Below, one piece after another: positions 5,862 through 12,540 of a stretch of 12,931 nucleotides of DNA. The DNA lies in NCBI GenBank assembly GCA_964399235.1, contig CAYNQC010000036.1, forward strand, positions 1 through 12,931, in the 5' to 3' direction. The notes beneath the pieces were generated by a model that was not told the DNA's origin, searched no databases, and was given only the letters and a program-made list of their open reading frames with translations. Every line of letters begins with the position of its first letter. Positions within the stretch are counted from its first letter, which is position 1. This stretch comes from DASPPK01 sp964399235. Lineage in GTDB: Archaea > Thermoproteota > Bathyarchaeia > Bathyarchaeales > Bathycorpusculaceae. The position numbers and the translations under genes are program-made.

Positions 5862-7148
5862 ATGCGGGTTCTGGTGAAGAGCTACGGGTGTTCGACGAAT
5901 TTGGCAGACGGGGCTGTGTTGGCAGGATGCCTAGCAAGAGCCGGATACGCGTTAGCTGGGTCGATTGCTGATGCTGACGTGGTCGTTCTTAATGCTTGCG
6001 CGGTAAAAGGACCGACTGAGGATCGGATGATAGAGGTTGCCAAGCGGATTCCTGTTGGCAAGAAGCTGATTGTTGTGGGTTGTCTGCCGTTGATTAATTT
6101 TGCGAGGTTGCAGCGGGAGGTTCGTTTTGAAGGTGCTGCTGGGTCGGCTGTTGGTGAAGGAATCGTTCAGGTTGTTGGGCGTGTTTTGAGTGGTGAGAGA
6201 GTTTGTGTTGTGAATGAGGGTCCTGGTGTGAACCCTGGGCTTTTTTTGCCGCGGGTAGATGTGAATTCGGTTGTGAGTATTGTTCCGATTTGTTATGGGT
6301 GTTTGGGTTCTTGTGCGTATTGTTGTGTTGTTTTTGCTCGGGGGCGTTTGCGAAGCTATGGTGTTGAGGAGATTGTGAGACGGGTGGAAGCTGATGTGAG
6401 GAGGGGTTTTCGTGAGGTTTGGCTGACGGCGCAGGACACCGCATGCTATGGGAGAGACATAGGAACGGACCTTGTGAATTTGTTGCGTTGCGTGTGCAGG
6501 GTTGATGGTGATTTCAAAGTTCGGGTTGGGATGATGACTCCAAGTTTGGTGTTGGGCATGCTTGACGGAGTGGTTGATGCGTTTCGTAATGAGAAGGTTT
6601 TCAAGTTTTTGCATTTGCCCGTGCAGAGTGGCGATGATCGCGTTCTGAAGTGGATGCGGCGGTTCTATTCTGCGGCTGATTTCAAGATGATTGTGGACAA
6701 ATTCAGGGTTAGTTTTCCAGAGTTGACTCTTGCAACGGACGTTATCTGCGGTTTTCCAGGAGAGAGTGAAGAGGCTTTTGCCGGAACGTTGGATTTGTTG
6801 CAGGAGGTCAAGGTGGATATTGTGAATGTTTCCAAGTTTTTCGCTCGGCCTGGGACTCGTGCGGCTGGGATGCAGAAGGATTTCGTTGCCGCGGGTGAAG
6901 TGAAGCGGAGGAGTGCCAAGGCTGGAGCTTTGGCGAAGAAGTTGGCTTTTGAGAGGAATAAGCGGTGGGTTGGTTGGAGGGGTGAGGTTTTGATAGATGA
7001 GGTTGGGAAGGTTTCTGGTTCTTGGGTTGGGCGCAATTTTGCGTATAAGCCTGTTGCACTTAGAAGTGCAGAGTCGCTTCTGGGCAAAACTGTGCGTGTG
7101 GAGATCGCGGACGCGTTTCCCACTTTTCTTGAAGGTAAGCTTGTTTGA
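5862..7148 (+). CDS. tRNA (N6-threonylcarbamoyladenosine-37-C2)-methylthiotransferase, e-MtaB/CDKAL1 type
   Basis: This radical SAM enzyme adds a methylthio group to t6A at position 37 of ANN-decoding tRNAs. The 428-residue product shows the three expected modules. The N-terminal methylthiotransferase domain has cysteines C10 (KSYGCSTN), C46 (LNACAVKG) and C74 (VVGCLP) for the auxiliary [4Fe-4S] cluster. The radical SAM domain has CxxxCxxC at C147/C151/C154 plus VRVGMMTPS, LPVQSGDDRVLKWMRR and TDVICGFPGES. A C-terminal TRAM-like domain starts near 366. ATG 5862 is chosen because MRVLVKSYGC is a normal family start. TTG 5847 is also in frame, directly after GAGGTG (5841-5846), while ATG 5852, best placed for that site, is out of frame. 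The coding strand is strikingly rich in G and T compared with neighbours, which leaves the opposite strand open for over 400 codons. The gene is divergent from the RHH-ftsZ operon. Confidence 0.93.
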   Translation: MRVLVKSYGCSTNLADGAVLAGCLARAGYALAGSIADADVVVLNACAVKGPTEDRMIEVAKRIPVGKKLIVVGCLPLINFARLQREVRFEGAAGSAVGEGIVQVVGRVLSGERVCVVNEGPGVNPGLFLPRVDVNSVVSIVPICYGCLGSCAYCCVVFARGRLRSYGVEEIVRRVEADVRRGFREVWLTAQDTACYGRDIGTDLVNLLRCVCRVDGDFKVRVGMMTPSLVLGMLDGVVDAFRNEKVFKFLHLPVQSGDDRVLKWMRRFYSAADFKMIVDKFRVSFPELTLATDVICGFPGESEEAFAGTLDLLQEVKVDIVNVSKFFARPGTRAAGMQKDFVAAGEVKRRSAKAGALAKKLAFERNKRWVGWRGEVLIDEVGKVSGSWVGRNFAYKPVALRSAESLLGKTVRVEIADAFPTFLEGKLV

Positions 7149-7569
7149 GTTTTCCAGCGGGTGAAGTCGGAAAATGTCTGACGTATATTCCGTGTAGTCC
7201 ATTTTCACGTCAACAACGAGGACCCACAATCCGAACTGTTCAACATGGTTTTTCGCGTTTTTCAAGCCAAAATCACCCTACCGTCCTCTCCCTAGTTTTT
7301 TATTGGGAAGAACTGTGGCTGACTCTCAAGGCGGGGTCGAGTTTAGTTCTGCGTGTGCTTTCCAGCAGGTGTGTATGTTGAAGTTCTGAGGGATTCACGG
7401 CTTTTTCCATGTGTGAATTGTGTGAGCTGGTGTGGAAATGGTTTAGTCTGCGTCTCATCTGGGCATTGAAACTCGGATCGTATCGGTTTTTTGAATTGGA
7501 ATCTGCAATCTGAAGTGGGACAAGTTATTTATGCGATTTGCACTTTATTCTGTGTTGGGGGCAATCGGT
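7149..7569. other. Gene-poor 420-bp gap
   Basis: No convincing protein or tRNA gene was found here. A plus-strand frame at 7145-7381 has no recognisable family and low-quality composition. Visible items are T tracts at 7295-7301 and 7402-7406, a short inverted repeat (GAAAATG near 7170 with CATTTTC at 7200-7206), and GTGTG-rich sequence at 7411-7435 bracketed by TTTCCA/TGGAAA. The composition stays G+T-rich as in the preceding gene. A non-coding RNA is possible but cannot be supported. Confidence 0.3.
7524..7532 (+). promoter_or_regulatory. TATA box of the EF-Tu-like gene
   Basis: TTATTTATG at 7524-7532 fits box A and predicts transcription from about 7554. That would place the ATG at 7531 upstream of the transcript and supports TTG 7570, which has GGGGG (7557-7561) eight nucleotides before it. 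Confidence 0.45.
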
Positions 7570-7830
7570 TTGAGTGATGAAGACTATGTCGAGGTAGGGC
7601 GGATTACGCATTTCTTTTCGAAGATCTGCGTGGCTGTTATCGAGCTCAAGAAGCCTTTGAAGGTCGGTGACACAATAGCCGTTAAGGGTCCTACGACTGA
7701 TTTTGAGCAGGCAGTTGACTCTATGCAGATTGAGCATGAAAGTGTCAAAGATGCCAAAGCCGGGCAGAGCATAGGCTTGAAGGTTGCTCAGCGTGTGAGA
7801 GAAACAGACATGGTTTATAAGAAACTGTAG
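7570..7830 (+). CDS. Stand-alone translation factor domain-2-like protein (EF-Tu-like small protein)
   Basis: The 86-residue product (MSDEDYVEVGRITHFF...) is one beta-barrel of the kind found as domain 2 of EF-Tu/IF-2 GTPases. Its features are VGRITHFFSKICVAVIEL, KVGDTIAVKG, TTDFEQAVDSMQIEH and a C-terminal GQSIGLKVAQRVRETDMVYK. There is no GTPase domain, so it is not an elongation factor; stand-alone members are annotated as elongation-factor-like and in many genomes occur with U32 peptidases, none of which is visible here. Its role is unknown, perhaps binding RNA or a modified protein. An upstream ATG (7531) would add 13 hydrophobic residues but lies within the TATA box. TTG 7570 has a ribosome site eight nucleotides away and begins right at the conserved core, so it is preferred. 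Confidence 0.8.
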   Translation: MSDEDYVEVGRITHFFSKICVAVIELKKPLKVGDTIAVKGPTTDFEQAVDSMQIEHESVKDAKAGQSIGLKVAQRVRETDMVYKKL

Positions 7831-7844
7831 GCGTCTTTCCGCTC

Positions 7845-7849
7845 TTTTT
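7845..7849 (+). terminator. T tract after the EF-Tu-like gene
   Basis: T5 within pyrimidine-rich sequence (GCTCTTTTTCTATTCC) lies 15 nt after the stop and before the convergent MazG-like gene. Confidence 0.4.
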
Positions 7850-7908
7850 CTATTCCACCCAATTCCGCTGAAACGCAGGTTTCAGTCATAACTGCTATCA
7901 TGTGGAGA

Positions 7909-8235
7909 TTAAGTGATGAATCTCAGCATGTAGTCGTTTACTGTTTGAAGAAACGATTCTTCTAACTCTATTCCATAGTGTTCTGCCAACACGAAAATCA
8001 TGTAAAGAAGGTCCGAAAGTTCAGTTGCAAGCATATCCTTAGTCTTAGGCTTCTCAGGCGGCTTAAACCCTTCCAAACCTTTCACCGCGGCAGCAACTTC
8101 CCCAGCTTCTTCAAGAAGATCAGTGACTATTGTGAAAGGAGTCCAACTCTTGCCGTGTTCTGGGTCAAGTTTGTCGTTGATCTTCCTGAAGTTCTTCCAA
8201 CAGAGATGTTGAGCGTCGCGAAGTGTGACTGACAA
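7909..8235 (-). CDS. MazG-like nucleotide pyrophosphohydrolase
   Basis: The 108-residue protein belongs to the all-alpha NTP pyrophosphatase group (MazG/dCTPase-like), which hydrolyses (d)NTPs to monophosphates and pyrophosphate, cleaning nucleotide pools. The magnesium-binding signature is complete: EExxE at E42, E43, E46 (LLEEAGEVAAAV) and ExxD at E72, D75 (TELSDLLYMIFVLA). The intervening stretch FKPPEKPKTKDML is a flexible linker typical of the family. Its single-domain size indicates a dimer or tetramer rather than the two-domain bacterial MazG. Substrate preference is not readable. Translation starts at TTG 8235 with GGTGA (8246-8242) six nucleotides upstream. It converges on the EF-Tu-like gene and diverges from the SOUL gene. 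Confidence 0.88.
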   Translation of the reverse strand: MSVTLRDAQHLCWKNFRKINDKLDPEHGKSWTPFTIVTDLLEEAGEVAAAVKGLEGFKPPEKPKTKDMLATELSDLLYMIFVLAEHYGIELEESFLQTVNDYMLRFIT

Positions 8236-8270
8236 AGACTCTCACCAGATCCAATGTTAACTAGGCAAAC

Positions 8271-8279
8271 CTAATAATG
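8271..8279 (-). promoter_or_regulatory. TATA box of the MazG-like gene
   Basis: On the minus strand CATTATTAG (8279-8271) predicts a transcript start near 8249, leaving a short leader that contains the GGTGA ribosome site before TTG 8235. Confidence 0.4.
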
Positions 8280-8356
8280 ATTTTCCAATTCAAGCGCGCA
8301 TTAGTAGGCTTCACTATCAGAAAAATGGAAGAAAGCGCAGCACTCTGTCGGATAAC

Positions 8357-8365
8357 GCATATATG
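8357..8365 (+). promoter_or_regulatory. TATA box of the SOUL gene
   Basis: GCATATATG at 8357-8365 is the clearest box A in the window. ATG 8388 follows after 22 nt with no Shine-Dalgarno sequence, implying a leaderless mRNA. Confidence 0.55.
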
Positions 8366-8387
8366 TCGTATTCGCTCCCGTACTGTC

Positions 8388-8906
8388 ATGGTGGAACAAA
8401 TCAAATACGATGTCGTCAGAAAAATCGGAAAAACCGAGATAAGGCATTACCCTGCCGTAACCATTGCCCGCGTTGAAGGCTACGGTGATGATGGTTTTGA
8501 TCTTCTTTTCAAGTTCATCACTGGACACAACAGGCAAAGTGCTAAAGTCCAAATGACTGCGCCAGTCATCTCCGGAAGGATTGAAATGACTCCTCCTGTA
8601 CTGTCAGACCAGAGATCAATTGCTTTCGTCATGCCTGCGAATCTCAGACTGGAAACCACACCCGTTCCAATCGATGATCGTGTCAAGATTGTGGAGATTC
8701 CAGAGAGATATGTTGCAGCTCTGCAATTTTCTGGTCGATGGTCAAATTCAATTTTCAACGAGAAGTCCCAGCGATTGTTGCAAGAACTGACAAGATCGGG
8801 AATAGAAACAAGCGGCAACGTTTTCGCCATGCGCTACAACTCTCCTTTCACGCCATGGTTCATGCGAAGGAATGAAGTGGCCGTGGAAGTCAAACTTGCT
8901 GATTAA
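8388..8906 (+). CDS. SOUL family haem-binding protein
   Basis: The 172-residue protein matches the SOUL/HBP family along its full length. YDVVRKIGKTEIRHYP (7-22) is the opening strand. GFDLLFKFITGHNRQ (36-50) leads into VQMTAPV (54-60) and MTPPV (67-71). The C-terminal signature is PFTPWFMRRNEVAVEV (153-168). Animal members bind haem or porphyrins; bacterial and archaeal members are largely uncharacterised, so haem binding here is a family-level inference. There is no signal peptide or membrane segment, so it is probably cytosolic. The frame is open further upstream to 8277, but ATG 8388 starts at the conserved core and sits exactly where a leaderless transcript would begin. Its stop is only 21 bp from the end of the convergent propeller gene. 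Confidence 0.9.
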   Translation: MVEQIKYDVVRKIGKTEIRHYPAVTIARVEGYGDDGFDLLFKFITGHNRQSAKVQMTAPVISGRIEMTPPVLSDQRSIAFVMPANLRLETTPVPIDDRVKIVEIPERYVAALQFSGRWSNSIFNEKSQRLLQELTRSGIETSGNVFAMRYNSPFTPWFMRRNEVAVEVKLAD

Positions 8907-8927
8907 AGTGTCATAACTGACGCGAGA

Positions 8928-11900
8928 TTAGAGGATCATCAGGGACGCCACATAGGAAGCAAGTGACGCAGCGAACAGTGCGAGCCATATGGCTTTGTGC
9001 CAGTCAAATATACCTTTCCCACCCATCGGAGGGATTGGCAAAACATCAAACAACACCCCAGTGAGACACATGATTAACCCTATGTTTCCGATTAACGTGA
9101 AACCCGCCAACAGCAGAATCAAGAAGACCAAAGCAAAAGCGAACGCTAGAACAATCGAGATGGAAGAAAGTAAACCGTCTAAGCGTTTGTTCATTTTCGG
9201 CGAGTACCGCGCAAGCTTGGCTGGAGATGAGAAAGGCACTTTAAACGCCAATGTCGAAAACACAAACAATGACAACCCAAGATACCAAACTCTGTGTTCA
9301 GTCCAGACTCCCATGTGCCGTGTGATGGCAGTCATAATGTAGCTCTTTACGAATTCCACGAATATGCTCGTTGCCAGAATAAGCGGTATCGACTCCCAAA
9401 TCTGACCAAGCGATTCGGATTTGGCGTAGGCGAAAGCGACCGTGAGAATTACCATAGTCACAGCATAAGAAACAGCTTCTTTTCGCGTCAGAAGTAACCA
9501 GGAGCCTGCTTTCTGTTCGATTTGCACTTTGTTCCTAGATGAAATTGAGTCAGCCAACCATTTTTTCACGGTGTCGGGAAGCAGATCATCGATTTTCCCA
9601 CCAAGCTTACTGCCTGCCTGCCCTGCTGAACTCCCGGCTGCAGAAGCCAAAGCAGAGACCACGGCGGCCGTACCGACCGAAACAGTAGCAGCTACTGCTG
9701 CTCCCTGGGGGGAGGGCATCCAAACCCCGCCGGAAATGAAGTACTCAGACTCGATAGTGGCATTGTTGCCAGCAGCGTCAAATACGATCATCCTGTAACT
9801 TACATGTGCGCCCGCCTCTTGACCCGGAATCACGGCTTCATAGAAGTTGGTTGTGTCATTGAACACCATCTGCTGTGCTGACCAAGATGTGGCGTTGCCT
9901 GAGAGATAGTATAACGTCGCGTTGGTCACTCCACTCTCAATATCACTGGCGTTGATGGAGACTCTGACCGACTGCATACTCGAAACTGCTCCAGTTGGGT
10001 TTCGCTGTTGAATTGAAACGCGTGGTGGAAATGTGTCCTGCAAGCCCCAGGTTCCTTGGAGTGACACGAGGTTGACAGAAAAGTCGGGAACAAGTGCTTC
10101 AGCGTTCGAGACGAAGTATAGGAATGAGTGTGTTGCGTTCGACGTTTCGCTGAAGCCGTTCAGAGTGGCGGGGACATTGATCGTCCACGGATTGCCTCTC
10201 AGCAGTGCTTGAGGAATCGTGACGTTCCAGAAGTACGTGAAACTTCCCAATAAGGTGGAGTTGAAGTCCAACTCTTTGCCCGTCCAGTTGTAGACGATGC
10301 CTGCTGGAAACGTGCAGTTGGTGTAGATTTCGATCGGATAGGTTTCGTCTCCGAAGGCTATGCTTCTCTGCACTGTTCCTGTGAGGGCGAAAGCGTCAAC
10401 ATTCGGGTACTGGTACCTGCCTACTCCGTCGGGAGACCAATTAAGATCCGCCAATAAAAGGAAAGTTCCAGGGTCGCCTCTGAATGACAATTCCAATGTG
10501 AACACGTCATCCGTCTGCAAACCTCCTAGGGAGTAGAGATACGCTTTGTCTACAAGCCATTGTCCGTCAGCGGCATGAGGCTGAGACACTTGCCAACTAG
10601 AGACAACGGGGAGGAGTGTTCCGTTGAACCTCATGCTGACAAGCTGAACAGAGGGCATCCCGGCGAGAAGTGGAGAAAGCTGTTCGATTGTCAACTGCAG
10701 GGCTGGACCAGAAAGATGGCGAAAGGTCGAGTCCAAGCCAAACTCCGCGTAGCCTATTTTGTCGCCTGTCGGATAAGTGATCTTGTGCAAGGTGTGATTC
10801 TTTGAGCCAAGCTGGAAGCTTCTCTGCATGTGAAGGTAGTAGACACCGTAACCTTCGGGTGTCGGAAAGATGAACCGCCTCCCAGGCTCCAGTTGCGCGT
10901 GCGCAATAGCCCCATCGATCAAAGCCGTCGAGTTGTCCACATATTCAACAGCAAACGTGTCCGAGGAGTCTCCATCCCCATTTATGTCGAAGGACAAGGC
11001 AGGCTCGCTCAGGTTTCCTCTGGGAATAGCAAGAGAATCATTAACTAACGCTACACTGCATACAACTCGCTCTTCGGGAACCCAAACACTACCCGCAGGT
11101 GCACTGAAGCTCAGATCCCGAAAATTGTACGTAACGTTCACGGTTGCCTCAGACTCGACTCTCTGTCTGGCCACTAGATCAAATAATGGAATTTGTGCGC
11201 CGAGACAGTAGACTGTTTGGTCGGCAGACCCGAAGTATACTTTAGCGTTTACCACAGCAGGAGATGAAAAAATATAGTTGCCAGTTGTGTAATTCCACAC
11301 GTGCGCTCCTGTCGAGGCATCCAGACAATAGATCTTGTTGTCGTAGCATCCCACGTACACTCTTCCGTCAGCATAAGCTGGAGAGGATGCCACGATGCCA
11401 CCCGTAGTGTGGTTCCAGATCAATGCTCCAGTTGATCCATTAAGACAATAGACGTTGCCATCATGAGATCCAACATACACTTTGCCATCAACAGCAGCCG
11501 GAGAAGATTCGACCAAATACCCTGTCGTGTAGTTCCAAACCAACGCTCCATTCAAAGCATCGAAACAGTAAGTCTTGTTGTCGTTAGAACCCACGTAGAC
11601 CTTGCCGTCAGCAACAGCAGGGGAGGACCAAACCGCGCCGCCTGTAGTGTAATTCCATATCTTGCCCCCATCTAAAGCGTTCACACAATAGACTCCATGA
11701 TCCTGTATCGACCCCACGTACACCCTATTGTCGAACGTGGCGGGAGAGGAAAATATCTGCCCCCCAGTGGAGTAGTTCCACAACATGGCTCCTACCAGAG
11801 CGTCCAGACAAAGAAGACCGCTTCCATCATAAGCTCCAACGTATATTCTGCCACCCGCTACACAAGGAGAGGAAAAAACCCGATCACCTGTAGTGAAATT

Positions 11901-12347
11901 CCAAACTTGCACCCCGTTAGAAGCGTTCAAACCATAAACAGCCCCCATATACGATCCGAGGTAGACCATGCCGTTAACCACCGCCGGAGAGGATACATAC
12001 TGAGCAGCTACGGAGCCAACCGTGTAATTCCACTTCGAGACTCCGGTCCAAGCGTCTAAACAATGGAAACTCCCATCATCAGAAGTAATGTAGACTCTCC
12101 CATCGACGACGGCCGGAGAGGATTCAACTGCACCCGACGCTGTGAAAGTCCACAAGACACTATTCGCACTTGGTCGCATAGACATTGAAAAGCCAGAATG
12201 TCGTGCATCATTACGAAACATAGTCCAGCTTGTGCTTTCGGACGCAATTGCCGTATATTGGATCGAGACAATGGCTGTCAAAAACGAACAGGTGAGCGCG
12301 GTGGTCAGAAGTCCCAAACCTATTTGTGAGAGTCTGACTTGTCGCAA
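8928..12347 (-). CDS. Secreted, membrane-anchored PQQ-like beta-propeller protein with a degenerate M50/site-2-protease-like C-terminal membrane domain
   Basis: The 1139-residue protein has a signal peptide or N-terminal anchor (about 1-37). Next comes an eight-bladed PQQ-like propeller (about 62-385) of roughly 40-residue units, each with W-N-[YFH]-T-x-G, SSPA, G-x-VYVGS and a C-L-[DN]-A ending. A beta-rich ectodomain follows, including a DINGDGDSSD calcium-type loop (454-463) and an Ig/FN3-like segment near 775-870. A hydrophobic Ala/Gly/Val segment (about 880-905) leads to a charged linker and several membrane segments (about 957-1139). The membrane part resembles YwhC-like M50 proteases: GVWTEHRVWYLGL, a PFSSP segment and DVLPIPPMGG. 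Where proteases have HExxH it has VEFVK (997-1001), and the NxxPxxxLDG motif is DVLPIPPMGG (1101-1110), so it should be inactive. No methanol-dehydrogenase metal or PQQ ligands were recognised. TTG 12347 is the start, 13 nt after GGAGG (12365-12361). It is probably a surface binding or sensing protein. Confidence 0.85.
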   Translation of the reverse strand: MRQVRLSQIGLGLLTTALTCSFLTAIVSIQYTAIASESTSWTMFRNDARHSGFSMSMRPSANSVLWTFTASGAVESSPAVVDGRVYITSDDGSFHCLDAWTGVSKWNYTVGSVAAQYVSSPAVVNGMVYLGSYMGAVYGLNASNGVQVWNFTTGDRVFSSPCVAGGRIYVGAYDGSGLLCLDALVGAMLWNYSTGGQIFSSPATFDNRVYVGSIQDHGVYCVNALDGGKIWNYTTGGAVWSSPAVADGKVYVGSNDNKTYCFDALNGALVWNYTTGYLVESSPAAVDGKVYVGSHDGNVYCLNGSTGALIWNHTTGGIVASSPAYADGRVYVGCYDNKIYCLDASTGAHVWNYTTGNYIFSSPAVVNAKVYFGSADQTVYCLGAQIPLFDLVARQRVESEATVNVTYNFRDLSFSAPAGSVWVPEERVVCSVALVNDSLAIPRGNLSEPALSFDINGDGDSSDTFAVEYVDNSTALIDGAIAHAQLEPGRRFIFPTPEGYGVYYLHMQRSFQLGSKNHTLHKITYPTGDKIGYAEFGLDSTFRHLSGPALQLTIEQLSPLLAGMPSVQLVSMRFNGTLLPVVSSWQVSQPHAADGQWLVDKAYLYSLGGLQTDDVFTLELSFRGDPGTFLLLADLNWSPDGVGRYQYPNVDAFALTGTVQRSIAFGDETYPIEIYTNCTFPAGIVYNWTGKELDFNSTLLGSFTYFWNVTIPQALLRGNPWTINVPATLNGFSETSNATHSFLYFVSNAEALVPDFSVNLVSLQGTWGLQDTFPPRVSIQQRNPTGAVSSMQSVRVSINASDIESGVTNATLYYLSGNATSWSAQQMVFNDTTNFYEAVIPGQEAGAHVSYRMIVFDAAGNNATIESEYFISGGVWMPSPQGAAVAATVSVGTAAVVSALASAAGSSAGQAGSKLGGKIDDLLPDTVKKWLADSISSRNKVQIEQKAGSWLLLTRKEAVSYAVTMVILTVAFAYAKSESLGQIWESIPLILATSIFVEFVKSYIMTAITRHMGVWTEHRVWYLGLSLFVFSTLAFKVPFSSPAKLARYSPKMNKRLDGLLSSISIVLAFAFALVFLILLLAGFTLIGNIGLIMCLTGVLFDVLPIPPMGGKGIFDWHKAIWLALFAASLASYVASLMIL
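11197..12153 (-). repeat. Eight tandem propeller-blade repeats inside the PQQ-like gene
   Basis: About 120-bp in-frame units encode the blades. They are degenerate at DNA level, with recurring stretches that encode WNYTTG and SSPA. Protein units begin at W66, W106, W149, W190, W231, W271, W311 and W351. Blades 5 to 8 are the most alike, which suggests their duplication is more recent. Confidence 0.8.
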
Positions 12348-12510
12348 GCTCTTGAACAGACCTCCTTCCTCATTTTCAGTCTCTAATAGTCTACGAGCAT
12401 TTCTTTCTTATGCTTTCCGTGAATGAATCCAAACCGGCCATTCAAGTTCCGAAGTTTCTTTTCGAAGCGGGCGCGGCGATTGATAGCAAGACTAAACAAG
12501 CCCAAAGACG

Positions 12511-12519
12511 TAATTTATT
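12511..12519 (+). promoter_or_regulatory. TATA box of the DUF454 gene
   Basis: TAATTTATT at 12511-12519 is followed after 21 nt by ATG 12541, the spacing expected for a leaderless transcript. The in-frame ATG at 12523 lies too close to be transcribed from this element. Confidence 0.5.
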
Positions 12520-12540
12520 GGTATGAGCCAAACCGGTGGC

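Noticed and set aside
7054..7068. GCACTTAGAAGTGC palindrome
   Set aside because: It lies inside the methylthiotransferase coding sequence, is short, and has no partner copies, so it is most likely chance.
5952..7265. A 437-codon open frame on the minus strand opposite the methylthiotransferase
   Set aside because: The product is rich in N, T, P, H and Q with no domain, and it exists because the G+T-rich sense gene rarely produces antisense stop codons. The sense gene has all family motifs.
7145..7381. A 78-codon plus-strand frame after the methylthiotransferase
   Set aside because: There is no ribosome site fitting its start, its composition is not protein-like, and no family is recognisable.
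7149..7569. A tRNA or C/D-box RNA in the long gap
   Set aside because: No GGTTCRANYCC-like T arm, acceptor pairing, or paired C and D boxes could be found.
11197..12153. Regular about 120-bp repeats as a CRISPR array or satellite
   Set aside because: The repeats are in frame, degenerate and encode WNYTTG/SSPA propeller blades; there are no short identical repeats with unique spacers.
8928..12347. PQQ-dependent alcohol dehydrogenase
   Set aside because: Blades are short PQQ-like/PKD-type repeats with no recognised cofactor or calcium active-site residues, and the architecture is a signal peptide, ectodomain and membrane domain.
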